64,000 nucleotides of DNA from Ryuthela nishihirai. Lineage: Eukaryota > Arthropoda > Arachnida > Araneae > Heptathelidae. A model generated the notes under the pieces. It did not search any database. It was not told where the DNA came from and was given only the letters and a program-made list of their open reading frames with translations. The stretch spans positions 87,706,501-87,770,500 of the forward strand of contig JAWZYU010000011.1 of the NCBI GenBank assembly GCA_038380435.1, written 5' to 3'. Below are positions 43,546 through 56,258 of this stretch, in pieces. The translations under genes were made by a program, and so were the position numbers. Position 1 is the first letter of the stretch, and the number at the start of each line of letters is the position of its first letter.

Positions 43546-43546
43546 C

Positions 43547-43602
43547 AGTGTACCCCTTAAGCAGGTGCTTGCCATAGATGTCTACCTATATTAAAATTTC
43601 TA
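43547..43602 (-). mobile_element. SINE-L tail fragment
   Basis: GTACCCCTTAAGCAGGTGCTTGCCATAGATGTCT matches the 3' part of SINE-L on the minus strand. No head is present. Confidence 0.65.
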
Positions 43603-45483
43603 CATGTTGCAGTGAGGAACAGATATTAAGTGCTATATGTAATTTATGAAAATATTGCATTTGCAATTATCATTATTGTGTATGCTGACCTATACATAAC
43701 TAATTTCAGTGCAGTAGTGTTACAAATATTTCACTTTCTATAAAAAGTTTATTTTCCTTTTGGGAGATGCAACTAGTATAAGATATTTTAGGTTGCATCT
43801 CCCTAACACACATTAAAGTTACAAATTTTTGCACAACATTCTTCATTCCCTTTGATACTTTAATAATTATAAGGCAATTGGTCTTCATTGTAAAAATAAA
43901 ATAAAAAAAAAATTGAAAAACAGTATCAATAGTGGCATAGGGAGAACATATTTTAAATTATCAATCAAATATAAAAATTAAAGAAAACTTACAAATTATA
44001 TAGAACAATAATGATTTTTTTCAAGCAACAGACATGAAAACTTTACCATATTTTAAAGATATCAGCAACTGTTTTCAAGTCCAAAGTTATTTAACACTTA
44101 ACAAGAAGGTGATCACACTCATAAAATATTCTAGCTATACCACCATGATATTAGGATAAAGTCACAAATTAAAAGACTTGGCAATTGCATAGATATAGGT
44201 AAAAAATAACACTAACCTTTATTCTTCTTTAAGAAATTACTTCCCTTTGTTTGAACTGGACATCATATGGCAAACATACTGACAATAACAATCTAGCCAC
44301 TTTGATTTAGACACATTTACTGCTGTCAGTAATATTAAATTACCAAGAAACTCGACCTGTAGACTGAAAAGAATTCAGGTGCGTGTGTGACATAAAACAC
44401 CTGAGTCCTTTACAAATGGCCACTAACTTTCCCTTGTGGTGCTCCTACTACACGCAACAGACATTCATTTTTGGTGCTCTGCATGACTACTTGACAGTAT
44501 AGGGCACTCGAGTTCCAAGGCCACACATCCTCTCATAGAAACCATTCTGCTTAACTTATACCTGCTTTGATCCCCACATAGTATCACTTCACTGAAGATG
44601 GAATGCTGTCCTTGCTCTGAAAAGCTTCTGTGTTTGCTCCTAAACACTTTTAATATGCAAATATGTTTCAGGATAAATTTGAAAATTTTATTGTTCTATG
44701 ACAGAGAACTTTATTAGTTTATATAGTTATTAACTCATATAGTTTTTTAATTAACTTGTCTGTTACATAGGAGCAAATAAAGAAAGAAAAACAAGTGAAG
44801 AGTTGCATTATAAATGCAAACTTTTCTAGTATTATGCTAATGGGGAAAAATTAAAGGCATGGGCAGAACCATACTATAGTTTTGATTATAAAAAATTTTT
44901 CATACTTGTTCAGGAGCTTTTTTGCAACATTTCTGCATTGTTGGAAAACCAAATTAAAATTATTTATTTTCTCTCTTTACCCTATTCAAAACTTGTCAAA
45001 TTTGTATACAATAATCAGGAAATATTTTTGCCTCCAATAGAAATATTAGATTAACTTTGCAATCCTTTTGTTCTATCTGTCACTCTGTTCAGTTATCATT
45101 AAAAGCAACTATTTTATGTATTTTTTTCATTTATTTTTCAAGAACAAGATAATTATTAGTTATATATTGAGTATGAATTTTGTTTTATTATCATTAAGCT
45201 TTACTACATCTTGATTAAAATTTCAGGTAAAGAATAAATTATAGGTTTTATTTGTGTGTGTGTGTGTGCTCATGTGTGTATGTGTGTGGGGGGCTTCAGA
45301 AAGTTTTGAAACTCCTGATCTCTCAAATATTTTTATACCTTCATATGCATTTAATTTTGGTTGTGTCTAGTTTTTAATAACACTGCATATTGGCTGTTAT
45401 TTGATCATAGAGATAATGAAAAAATTTGAATATAATCTTTTTAATTTAAATATTAATAAGATTCCTAAGTGATATTTTTGTAG
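43603..45483. other. Intron 2 sequence; one TG microsatellite
   Basis: No coding signal, RNA gene or recognised mobile element. A TG-rich simple repeat lies at about 45252-45295. The polypyrimidine/acceptor for exon 3 (TGATATTTTTGTAG) ends the interval. Confidence 0.45.
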
Positions 45484-45590
45484 CCCTACAGATGCCATCA
45501 CACACCTAACTGTGTGCAATAATCAACTTGCTTTAGCTATGAAGAACAAAATTCTTCGAATTGATTTAAAGCTGCCAGATCATAAAGATG
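45484..45590 (+). CDS. VPS18: VPS18 homologue, coding exon 3
   Basis: Continues exon 2: joined Asn, then PTDAITHLTVCNNQLALAMK and NKILRIDLKLPDHKD. Human VPS18 has PSERITSLVVSSNQLCMSLG and then LLRIDL at the same place, the first blade of the N-terminal beta-propeller. The acceptor is ATTTTTGTAG (ends 45483) and the donor GTAAGTG (from 45591). It is 107 bp, taking two bases from exon 2 and leaving one (G), which joins AG of exon 4 to give Glu. All phases fit. Confidence 0.96.
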
Positions 45591-47139
45591 GTAAGTGTTT
45601 TATAGTAATTATTACCTGCCCTTTTTTTTCTGCATCATGATGAGTAAATAAGTTTGTGTAAATTAGTCTTTAAAGAACCCTTACATTGCTAAGGCAAGCT
45701 ATAGGAGAGTAGAGAGTTATTTTGATCCACAAAGTTTTCTTCAAAAATTTTCAAGAAGTTAAAATTCTGCAGAATTTTTGAAAAAAAAAAATGTTTAAAA
45801 ATAAGGCATAATTTTGATTTGCATATATTTTATAAATATAAAGTTTTGATTCATAACAGTGAATTATAAAAGCCTCTATAACATGTTGTATTTTCAACCT
45901 GTAACTTTCAGTATTGAAAATGTGAGGTGGTATTTATCTTTGCAGTAAAGATGCACAAACAGTGTAAACTACAATCAAACTTTTAAATCCTTAAGAAAAT
46001 AAAAAAAAATATCACAATTAAACAGTCAAAATGACTCGTGCTTGTGAATGAAAATTGAGTAAACTATGTCTGAAAGATAATAATTGTGGTCAGATCTGCA
46101 AATCTGCCTCTTATCTACAGGTTATGATAGAACAAATGATCATGCTATCCAGTGACTTGAGTCTGGACCTCAGTTTAATTGTTTGAGGTTTTATGATGCA
46201 AAGGCAGTGATACACCCCTGGAACTTGGTTGTCAGAATATTGCCAATGCACTACCAAGGTCTCATGAAATTATGTCACATTGTGAATGCTTTCTTTGTAA
46301 TTTGTTATTATATAATGTGCAGATTTTTGCTTAAAAGTTATCATATGGCAAAACAAAGTGGATCGACAGGACTACTTCCTTTGCAGTAAACATAACCAGG
46401 GCTGATATTCAACCAGTACATACTGTTACAGCCGTACCAATTGTTAAAATTTTTAAATTCCTTCCTACTCATTGTTAAATAGTATAATAATAACTATGAG
46501 TTTGATGCAATTCCCTATATCACATCATGGCCCAGACAGCAGCATCATTTAGGTAGTGACAACCGCATCAAACAAAAGATCACACAACAATTTCTAAATA
46601 TCAATAAATGATATCGAAATTATTAGAATGATTTGATGAACTGTTTGCACTACAACTTATATCAGTTGGTAAACAGTTTTGTAATATATGTAGTATAGTT
46701 TATTTGGAGAATAATTATAAGGCAATTAGGCACATATGTACATTCTTTTACATAATCCTTAATATAGGCACATATGTACATTCCTTTATACATTCATGCA
46801 CACATTTTTTTTAATTTTTGATTTATATATTGATTTATGTATTAATTTATATTACCATACTGGTTGTTAAATATTTTAAATATCACCCCTGGACATAACT
46901 AAATTAGTCTTAGGAGTGTGAGGGTTAATATTTCATCTAGTTCAAAGTTAGTTCATATATAAGGCAAGAATGTTTTTTTTTTCTCCTCTAGAAGAGTTAT
47001 CAATATTTAGGTCATATTGTGACCAGAGATGTACTGTGGTGTTTGTTGAGTGGTAAAACTCTAAAAATAATACAGCGTTTTAGTGAAGAGTTGACAAAAG
47101 AAAATGAGTATACAAATAAAATGTATTCTTCTGTAAACA
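45591..47139. other. Intron 3 sequence, nothing recognised
   Basis: AT-rich with no recognised coding or repeat signal. The open frame at 46183-46389 has no recognisable similarity. Confidence 0.4.
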
Positions 47140-47199
47140 TGTAAAGCATTAGAATTAGTACATATTAATAATCAGGTAGCAGAAATAAAGCCTATAAAA

Positions 47200-47640
47200 A
47201 TACAGACAGACAGCCTAAAAAGAGAAAAAGGGTTATTACAAACATAACAGGACACAAGGCTAAATAAAAACCGAAGCAAAATCAAGCAAATAGATTAACC
47301 AAACTGCCAAAATTGTAAAAAAATAACACCTCAAAGCAGCTGCTTGTCACAGAGGTCTGATAAGAGTATCAGTTTATATGCCATAGTAGAAGGTCTGTGA
47401 GGATGGTGGAACCTCAGCAAAAAGACTGCACAAACATCCATGCCTTACATGGGGCTAGAAACAACAAACAAAAATGTCAAACATATATTATTAGAATGCA
47501 AAAATTATGGAAAAAGAGAACTAAATTCTTTAAACATTTTAAGGATATTAATATAATAGATATAACATTGCAAAATATTCTGAATAACAAAATTAAAAGA
47601 GCAGAGAAAAAGCTTGGAAAATGATTATAGATTTCTTCAC
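47200..47640 (+). mobile_element. C-terminal fragment of an RNase H-type LINE, split by SINE-L
   Basis: Before the SINE (about 47255-47320) one frame gives NKNRSKIKQID and PNCQNC. After it (from about 47472) one frame gives KNVKHILLECKNYGK and the next KKRTKFFKHFKDINIIDITL. Words of the HILLECKNY type mark the C-terminus of I/Jockey-like LINEs with RNase H. Too little remains to name a family. Confidence 0.65.
47322..47462 (-). mobile_element. SINE-L copy 4 (head lost)
   Basis: Minus strand. CACCTCAAAGCAGCTGCTTGTCACAG, GTAGAAGGTCTGTGAGGATGG and CATCCATGCCTTACATGGGGCT are the SINE-L body. The A-box part is missing. It splits the LINE fragment around it. Confidence 0.85.
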
Positions 47641-48000
47641 AGAAACTAAACTTTTCTATAGGATTTAACTTGTTAACAGCAATCTTAATCTACTCAATCA
47701 AGTTCACAAGAACCACGAAACAAGCCCACAAGGGGATTAACATACCAAGATAAGAAACACAGGCAGGGGAACTGCACCCACCTAAACAGCTGAGAACCAA
47801 AGCAGAAAACAATAGACAAGAATGCTGCCCTTAAGATAGACAAGCTGCACGCAATGTAGTCTTAAGGCACAAAGAAATACAAAAATAGAGAGGTATAGAA
47901 AAATGAATATATAAAGAAATAAAATTGTAAAAAAAAAGAAACAGAATCCTAAATAGAGAGAGATAAAAGGATTAGAAAAAAAAAAGAGAAAGAAATTTTT
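47641..48000. other. Intron 3 sequence, A-rich, nothing certain
   Basis: A-rich sequence, possibly 3' sequence of the LINE fragment to the left. No signal I can support. Confidence 0.3.
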
Positions 48001-50985
48001 ATCAGCTGGTGGATAATCCTGAGCAGAGGTCATCGCAGACATCTGAACTCTTACTTCTATGAGCATCATCAAATTCTACATTGGAGGAAGTCTTCCAGAG
48101 TAGATGGCTTCAGCCTTTAATGGTGGGGGGGAACAGGTCTTTGCCTCATGCCTGCGATTAGGGGGCTGTTTGATATTATCAGCATTCCCTCTCTCAATAA
48201 ACATAGTTTCTTTAAACAACCCATTAACCATTTTCTTTCCATATGTAGTTGGAATGTGATGACTTTGCACAGAGCTTATTCTCTTGAGGTCCTCACACAA
48301 GAATTCCACCATTATGATTTAGATATTCTTGGCCTGCAAGACACCAGATGGACAGATAAAGGTCAGATTCATAAAAATAATCTTAAATTTCTCTTTTCAG
48401 GGAGGGAGGACAATAAACATCACCAAGGCATGGGTCTGCTTCTCAGCAGACACACTACTGATGCTCTTCTGGATATGAGTGCATTAATGAAAGGTTTCTT
48501 ACACAAAATTTCAGACAAGCATTAAAGACTTGAATGTTATCTGCTGTTATGCCTCCACTGAGGATGCTGATGAGGATAAGGATAGGTTTTACGAAGAACT
48601 TCAGAATATTTTGAATTCTGTCAAGAAAGGAGATATTGCACTTTTTCTAGGTGACTTCAATGCCAAAGTTGGTACTAATTCTGACCTTTGGGGAGGGGTG
48701 ATATGTCTCTTTGATATTGGTAGTTGCAATGGCCAACATCTCCTACAGGTAAGTAAACTTAATGTTTGGAGAATAACTAACACTTATTGCAAACACTGCA
48801 ACATACATAAGTACATGTGGGTTTCAACAGATGGATTGCATAAGAATATGATTAATTATATATTAATTAACAGCAAATGGGTTAGTTCTGTTAGGAATAC
48901 CAGGGCTTATAGGGGAGCTGAAATTGGATCTGACTATTACCTTGTTAAAAGTGTCATGCAACTGGAACTTAATAAGTGTTGTGTTAAGGTTAAGAAATTT
49001 GCCTTTAATTCTGAAGCTCTTGAAAGACCTAGTTTTAGCTGAAGCTTACCATAATAGATTACTTAGTCATTATGACAGTCATGGTTTCCTCACTACTGAA
49101 GAGTCCCAGCTGGTTCAGCATTGATATTTATCTCCACAAAATTCCCCACCCTGCCCACAGTCAGTAGGGGACATCACTGGGCTTGGAAAGGCCGCCATCT
49201 GTCGGATGGGACATTAAGCTGTGGCCGCATGTGTGGGACATACATACCCTGTGCACGTTAAAGAACATGCTGGAATACTTTGACGGGAGTCTACCATCTG
49301 TCTCCCAACAGCTGTTCCAGTGGGTCCCCTCCCCCAACCTTCTCTGAGCCTTCGGGGTCCTTGTGACCTGGGCATTTAGCCCATAGTGTGCAAAAAAAGT
49401 GCTGCTCAGAGGTAAAACAACCCAACTTACCACTGAAGTTGAGGAAGGATGGGACCATTTTAAACTGGCTTTTTTGGAAACTAACAGTACTCTTTTAGGT
49501 AAAAAGGAGCAGAGGAGGCAGAATTATTTGAGTGATAAGGCACTTGAGCTTATTTCAGAAAGAAAGAACTACTAGGAAGGTCCTTAATCAGTACCCTACT
49601 AGTCCTAATAGAAAGCATTACATAGAGCTTAATAAATGTGTAAAGGATCAGTCAGCTGCTGATAAGAATCTTTGGCTTGATGGCTTGGCTGATAAACTGA
49701 GGAAGCAGTTAGACAGCACAACAGTAGAGAGCTGTACCAGATAGTTAATGTTTTGTGTGGTAGAAAATGGACAGTTATACAGGGATAGAATGATAAAAAA
49801 CGTAAGGGTATAGAAGGTGAGGATTCTGTCATGGCTAGGTGAGCTGAGCATTTCAGTGATGTTCTAAACAATGTCGTTAGTTCTACTCCCATTGTTTGTA
49901 ATGATGATAAATGCATTGGTGGCTTTAGTGTTGGCCCTATAACACAATCTGAAGTTATTTTGGCTATTTCTAAACTTAAACTTCATAAATCCCCAGGGGT
50001 AGACGAAATTACTACGGAAATGCTTAGAGCTGGGAATGTTTCGATTACCACTTGGATGACTGAAATTTTGAATATCTTTTATGATAAAGATTATTATTAA
50101 TGATTATTATTATATTATTTATGGTAAAGATATTATTTTATGACCATGTTTGTAAGGATTTTACCAGAGCTATTGTTATCCCTATTTTCAAAAATGGTGA
50201 TCGCAGTTCTTGTGATAACTATAGGGGTATCAGCCTACTCTCTGTTCCAGGTAAAGTTCTTTCCATGATTGTGCTTAATAGAATTAAGAATCTGGTTGAC
50301 AGTCAATTGTGTGATGAGCAATGTGGATTCAGAAGTGATAGGGGATGTGTGGATTAGATATTTTCACTTAGGCAGATTCTTGAGAAATGTTTAGTTTCAG
50401 AAACCTTTGGTTACTAGCTTTGTTAATTTCAAAAAAGCTTTTGACTCTGTTGATCATCATAATTTGTGGTTGATTGTGAGATTGTATGGCATACTAGACA
50501 AGTTAGTTAACATAATGAAAGCCGTCTATAATAACACTGAGAGTTGGTGGTAAGGCTTGTAGCAATTGGTTTAGCATTTCTTCTGGTGTTTGACAAGGGT
50601 GCATTTTGTCTCCTCTTCTCTTTAGTTTGGTTATTGATTAGGTTATACGGAATTCACTTCAAGGGAAAGATTTTGGCCTTAAATGGTCTAGAGATTTCAA
50701 AATTTCTGATTTAGATTATGCAAATGATTTGACCCTGTTGACTAATGATGTTGATGAAATGAAATTGTTCATTAGGGATCTTGATGATACATAATAGAGT
50801 AGGTTTGGTGATAAACAGAGAAAAAAACTAAAGTGATGAAAATTGGTCACGCAGTTGGTGCTTCAGTCACTCTGAATGGTTACCCCCTTGAGCAAGTGTC
50901 TCAGTTTAATTATCTTTTGAGTTATGTAACAGATACTGGTGATGTGCGGCATGAGATTAACAGACAAATAGGGATTGCTTAGGGG
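48001..50985 (+). mobile_element. RTE-like LINE copy H, with SINE-T inserted
   Basis: Plus strand. Part of the 5' UTR (48003 on), endonuclease (48210-49042 in two frames, including DILGLQDTRWTDKGQ and LFLGDFNAKVGTNSDLW), a SINE-T at 49099-49430, linker (49432-49740), and RT (49860-50985) broken repeatedly. A locally expanded TTATTATTAATGATTATTAT stretch at about 50087-50115 disrupts the RT. It ends at 50985, just after RQIGIA, at the junction with a gag-like fragment in the opposite orientation. Confidence 0.9.
49099..49430 (+). mobile_element. SINE-T copy 3 (5' truncated), inserted in RTE copy H
   Basis: Starts within the B-box region (GAGTCCCAGCTGGTTCAGC), so the A box is lost, and keeps the whole body and 3' end (AAAACAACCCAAC). 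CACTACTGAAG before it and CACTGAAG after it are the LINE sequence duplicated on insertion (one side has lost or changed bases). Confidence 0.88.
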
Positions 50986-51880
50986 ACTTTTTTTACCGCC
51001 AAATTTCGCAATCTCTCTCTGAAAATGTGTCCCAAGTTTTACTGGCTTGTTTTCTCACTTCATCTAATGGTAATTTATACTGGAAAACAGATAATTTACA
51101 CCTGTCGAAAATATATTTTTTAAGCTTTTCATAATTATCTGCATCCTCCACTGGTAAAGAAGCCAACAAATTAGTTAATTTTTCTTGGAAAATAGGCAAC
51201 ACTGCCTTCCTTTTATATTCTGGGGCATGCCTTGGATAGTAAAAATGCGCTTTATTCTCTGGAAAAATATGGACATATCATAGTGGGATTCCGGAGATTG
51301 GCCAAGCAATGGATGCAAGGTACGTGTCCACTTCACCAACTCATCGGGTCCACTTCGCCAACTCATCTAACACTTTGCTTGTGCGGTCAGAAATATTCGT
51401 GAATGGAACCCAGATGAATCATTTATATTTGAAAGTTCGCTCTGCCGTCCACATTCTCTCACAATCTCAAGTTCATGTTGCATTTGGAGTTTTGTTAGCT
51501 CAAATTTCCTCACTTCCTTTCTTTTTTGTGTTTCTAACTCAAGATTCATTTTGAGCATAGCAATTTCATGGGTGTGCATGCTTTCTCTCTGGAGCATTCA
51601 GCTATTCCTCACTGGTGAACGTCTGCTCTCAGGATTCCCTACCAAATTCACCCTGCTATCCTCCATGTTATGTTCTGTTGTTTCAGTATCGTGCATATCT
51701 AGCATACTTTTCACATTCCCGTTTGTTTATACATCACAGCACAAGGCAACAATCAAAACAGAAACAAGCTTACGAACTAAACCTCACCACACCGAAGTCG
51801 CATTCGTAGATCAGCACCACTCTAGCAGGGAGATCTTGCATTACTTCCTCCTCTGGCACACAACCATAATAAAATTTAGA
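50986..51880 (-). mobile_element. LTR-retrotransposon gag fragment
   Basis: Minus strand, in three overlapping frames: a coiled-coil start (51597-51367, MLKMNLELETQKRKEVRKFE), a middle piece (51366-51175) and a piece (51202-50993) with IFQEKLTNLLASLPVEDADNYEKLK, then FSERDCEIW. The order resembles gypsy-like Gag capsid (a PVEDADNYEKLKKYI-type helix). No pol follows, because LINE copy H lies there. AGAGCCACCATG occurs twice near 51880-51909, which reversed gives CATGGTGGCTCT, a possible primer-site region. Confidence 0.65.
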
Positions 51881-51909
51881 GCCACCATGTAAAATTTTAG
51901 AGCCACCAT

Positions 51910-52500
51910 GTTGAAGAAGAACTCCATTTTCTCTGACATTTCATCCCATTTCTCTGACAACAGCTATAAACTTCCCCTCCGGGTCGCTGAGTGAACTACC
52001 GTTGGTAGGAGTATAAATTGGTAAGTTTGTTTTTTACCTCTTGTCAGGATGAGGAAAACTACTGGGGCATAACTATGACACTACACTTATGTAATTAATA
52101 TCACATTTATTGACATCTACATTGCAAAGGCCTCACAAGGACCTACAGAGCAAGGCTAATTTGTGCTCTCATTTCCTGCCTCATCTCCAAGACCTCTTTC
52201 ATTTCCAGTGGTCAGTGAGAGAGTCATCCTCGCTGCTCCATCACATGATGCGTCAGTGTCACATGTAGAGTTTCCAATACCCAGTGGTGTCTCAGCTGAC
52301 CATCGATTTCTAGAACTGCTGGTCAGCTGAGCTCAGGACTTACTTTCCATGAAACAGGAATGCTTCGCCCACCTCCACGGCTTTGCCTGGCCCTCATTGT
52401 CGCAATGGCATTCTGGTTGTTTGGAGAGGGTAAGCCATAGGATGGAGCTATAGCCTTGACAACCAGCTCTCTCCTCCTCCTTGCTGCTAATGAGACTCTT
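51910..52500 (-). other. Possible LTR or 5' leader of the gag fragment
   Basis: Lies upstream of the gag fragment in its own orientation and looks richer in G+C than the intron around it. No second LTR is present in the window, so it cannot be confirmed. No gene is recognised. Confidence 0.3.
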
Positions 52501-52514
52501 ACAGTTGCCAAACC

Positions 52515-52856
52515 AACAATTTCTCTTTGCACAATAAGATTCTCAAAAGGAGGTTATCTACTCCTTTGCCTAACCTCATCCATTACTTACAAAGTTGAAC
52601 CACCTAATTCCCAAGATACTACATAAGCATCTAGAATCAGGAGGAAAGCATCAAGTTTCCTCTTATCTTGTTTGCAAAGTGTCCAAGTTTCACTGCTATA
52701 GCTAACTTTAGAAAGAACCATACTATTACAGCCTATTTTTAGTCTTTAGGTGTATATACCTATTTTCTCTTTAAAACTCTCCAGAGAGTTTTAAAAGTCA
52801 CAACAGCAATTTCTGTTCTTGTGTTTATCTCATGCAGTACATCACCAGTATCTGAA
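52515..52856 (-). mobile_element. RTE-like LINE fragment, copy I
   Basis: Minus strand. Matches the C-terminal part of the LINE: TTTGCACAATAAGATTCTCA, CCAAGTTTCACTGCTATAGC, and the TTTAGTCTTTAGGTGTATA word also found at 12100 and 26405. Frames are broken. The piece ends near 52856 at CATCACCAGTATCTGA. Confidence 0.85.
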
Positions 52857-52869
52857 GTAAAAAAGTAAT

Positions 52870-53150
52870 TTTTTTATTCAGAAATAAGTTGCCTTTCTAT
52901 TCATATGCATTATAATTATTTCTGTTAATTTTTTTTAAAATGAATTTTTATTTGCATTGCCATATGCTTTTTTCACTACATGACTCTGGAAAAAGCCCTA
53001 TTAAACTGAAACTTACCATCATTTTTGTTAAATATTTTATATGAAATCCAGAATTAACTGCTAATGAATTTCTTTCATTAGCTATTTGGCTAAAAAGTTG
53101 TAAAGTTCACTTTTATATTTTGACTGAGCACAATTGAAAAAAAAAAAAAC
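52870..53150. repeat. Dispersed repeat shared (inverted) with 29947-30230
   Basis: AATTAACTGCTAATGAATTTC and CTTTCATTAGCTATTTGGCT are the reverse complement of words near 30040-30110. No coding signal. Confidence 0.55.
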
Positions 53151-53195
53151 CTAGCAGCCTGGTACAATTTAGTATTTTAGGCATGGCATGGTAAG

Positions 53196-53310
53196 GGTTA
53201 AGCTTCAGAGCTGCAAGACACTTTTAACAAGGTAATGGCCAGATGCATATCAGCTCCCTTATATGCCCTGGTATTCCTAACAGAACTAACCCATTTGCTA
53301 TTAATCAAAT
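53196..53310 (-). mobile_element. RTE-like LINE endonuclease fragment
   Basis: AGCTGCAAGACACTTTTAACAAGGTAATGGCC and CCTGGTATTCCTAACAGAACTAACCC are the minus-strand words for the GSDHYLVKSVLQL and SSVRNT parts of the LINE endonuclease. Both sides are truncated. Confidence 0.85.
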
Positions 53311-53354
53311 CTTCTAAACAGGTCAGTATATATTTATACAGCAAAACGAACTAT

Positions 53355-53440
53355 GCAGAGACAGTGATTGCTAAGCTTGTAGTGCCCAGATGTGCAATCT
53401 CATATTTCCAGGTTCGAATCCCAACTGAACCTGAATGGGA
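53355..53440 (+). repeat. tRNA-like head fragment (third SINE type?)
   Basis: CCAGGTTCGAATCCCAACTG (53409-53428) is a pol III B-box-like word. The part before it could be a decayed tRNA head. No second copy in the window supports a family. Confidence 0.3.
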
Positions 53441-53592
53441 TTTTCCCATTAAGGTTTAGTTGATCCCTCCCAACCAAAGACAATTTTTCCCCTACATCCA
53501 TCTTTACCCTGTTGACTATAAACAGTTCGATAGTGGTTAAATGCTTAGTGAAAATAAAAAGAAGTCCATATCTACAGATTGGCACAGCCAAT

Positions 53593-53675
53593 ATATACTG
53601 CTCACAAAAATTAGGGGATATTTCAAAATGAATATGAAGCGAAGAAATATCCCCTAATTTTTGTGAGCAGTATAT
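53593..53675. repeat. Snapback palindrome with Tc1-like ends
   Basis: Two 32 bp arms, ATATACTGCTCACAAAAATT...GATATTTC (53593-53624) and the exact inverse (53644-53675), around a 19 bp loop. ACTGCTCACAAAAATTA is a known type of Tc1/mariner terminal sequence, so this is most likely a minimal MITE. As RNA it would fold into a perfect hairpin. Confidence 0.85.
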
Positions 53676-55310
53676 TTTGGAAAAAAAAGGGGGTGGGGAA
53701 TTAAACTCTTGTGAAACTCAAAAACTAATAATTGCTTAAAAACAAAAGGGTATGGGGGGGACACCGTCAGCATAGAGGTGGAGATGCAGGGGAAAGGAGT
53801 TTAACACCCCAGCTGGAATTGCTCTTGCAACCACAGGAGGAATGATTTCTGTGCCAAGAATGCCCTTTTCATTTCCATATCCATTAAAAAAAGCATATAA
53901 CTTAATTCAATGTTAAAAAAAAATTGCCACAACAATAAGCTGGCCATCATCATAACTAACAATGTAGCATAACTCTGAAAGATCGATAGCAATATAAAAA
54001 ATCTGTGGAAATAAAATCAAAATAGATCTATAGAAATGTAAAGAAGGTTTAATTATAAAACTATAAATAAAATACTAACTGAATTGAAAAGATATCCAAT
54101 GTTGACAATGTTGTATGCTGCAGATATGCCTGCACATGGCTACTAATTAGTGCCATCTGCATCTTGCTGGGCCATGACCTAGTTTACATAGATGAACTGC
54201 ACAAATTACAAGTTATGGTTTTGTTTCGGTAGTGGGAGAGCATCATTGAGATGCTGGGATGATAATAAAAATAATTCTAGACATATTGAAATAGGTTTAA
54301 GGCACAAGAAAGGGTGTAAAACAAAAAAAAAGACATGCATGCTTCGTAATTGCTTTCAAAATAATACTATTTTAAAAAGTTTTTGATTAATTTTCAGAAG
54401 AATTTTTAAATTTTAAGAAAAAATGAGTTTGCAATAGTTCAGATCAAACTTGTAAGCATAAATCAGAGGGTTGCTTGAATACAGAAAAATGGAAACATGA
54501 AAATTGGCTTTGCTGTTTATCATACCTAAAAAAAGGCAGTCAGATCACTTTAACAAATTATTTATATTGAAGCTTAATAAAATATTAATCAAATCAAAAG
54601 CATAAGTATTTTTTAAGCTTGAATTATGCATTTTTGTAAGATATATGTAAGAAAATTTTCAAACCACAATTTCTATTTTTTTAAAATTGAAGTTTCACGT
54701 GTTTTTACTAAAAATGATATAGATGTTTTCGGACTCTCATTTTGGATTCTGTCATTATTTATAAACGACAGGAACCCTGGAATTTTTAATGGCCTTGTAC
54801 AGTTGGAAGACCCAGGATGCAGACATAAGTTTCATTTTTAATAGGTATGATGATTACACTTGAAAAAGAGCATTGCAATCGTTTTTTTTTTTTGGATATT
54901 AGATCTGATGTTCACATTTAGATTGATTACTTTTATTTGAATAATTGTTCTCCCTCACTGCAAATAGCAAAAACAGTAATCCCTCCCTTTGGAAATGTAG
55001 CATCTGAAATATTATATCCCTCTATTATTTCTGTCTACAGAAATAAGAAAAGAATTTTCAAATTAAAACTATCTAATTTGTGTTCTTGCTATTGGAAAAG
55101 CATTTTTTTAAAATTTACAAATGAAAGTGTTCTAATTCATGGGATTCTTATGCTAAGTTTCCCATGAATTGGAACATCTGAAGAGAATCATGAAATCTCT
55201 GTTTTCACGTTTTTTTTTCCAGCTGCATTTATCAGGTATTTTAGAGCAGTTGTATATAGAATGTCTAAATGATTGTTTTTAACTCATTTTCAAAATAACA
55301 AGCTATATTT
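53676..55310. other. Intron 3 sequence, nothing recognised
   Basis: AT-rich sequence with no supported gene or repeat. Short open frames here lack any recognisable similarity. Confidence 0.4.
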
Positions 55311-55321
55311 CCCTTTGTCAT

Positions 55322-55681
55322 TGGAGCTGGGGTGACTCAGTCAGTAATGTTATGCTGAATGCTTGTAATCTGCAGTTCTCAAGTTCAAGTCCCAGCTGGG
55401 CCAGTATTGAGATTTATCTCTGAAAAACTCCCCACCCTGTCCACAGTCAGTAGAGGACACCGATGGGCTTGGAAAGGCTTCCATCAGTCAGATGAGGCAT
55501 TAAGCTGTGGTTCCTGTGTGCAGAAAAGTTAAAGAACATACTGGATGGCCTTCCTGTGTATCTCCCAACAGCTGTCCAGTGGGTCCCCTCCCTGAACTTC
55601 TCTGAGCCTTCGGGGTCCTTGTGACCTGGCCATTTAGCCCATTGTTTTACTTCTGAGAGGCACTTTTTTGCAACAATCTAA
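55322..55681 (+). mobile_element. SINE-T copy 4 (older), with 11 bp target duplication
   Basis: The A box is changed (TGACTCAGTCAG), the B box is GTTCAAGTCCC, and the body carries scattered changes and a deletion around the CCTGTGCACGTTAAAG block. CCCTTTGTCAT flanks it at 55311-55321 and 55682-55692. It is more decayed than copies 1 and 2, so it inserted earlier. Confidence 0.9.
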
Positions 55682-56258
55682 CCCTTTGTCATCTTTCGGC
55701 CATTCAACTTTTTAATGTTTTTAGAGATAAATTTAAAATTCTCTTTGGTTTAATAAGTATAGATGAAATATTATGATTCGTATTTTCCAAATCCCCTAAT
55801 ATCTTTAATTGCACACTCTAACAGTGGGAAAAGTTTGTAATTGCCAACATTTCAAACAAATATTGCATACAATCTGTTTATGATGGATATTTGAAGTTTT
55901 GGTCATGGAGGCTGAGAGTCAAGAGGTTTATGTTGGCAGCAATGATTACGAAGACCCCAAAGGATGTGTCTGAGAAAAGACAATTTCTTACCCCCTAAAG
56001 GATCCACCTTACCCCCCAAATGATATGTGTGAGAAAAGACAATTTTTTTGTTTTAAGAAGTAAACCAAAAATTTTAGGTCACCAGAAAATTTCTTGCTGT
56101 TTATGTGTCATATTAAATAATCAGTATTTAGTTAAAGAAATAGTCGATAGATAACCTTAATGTTATTTTGGAACAACTACCCACATCTTAAAATTGCATT
56201 GTATTTTATTTACATAGTAATATCATCCAAGTAGTAAACCCAATAAAATATTGAAATG

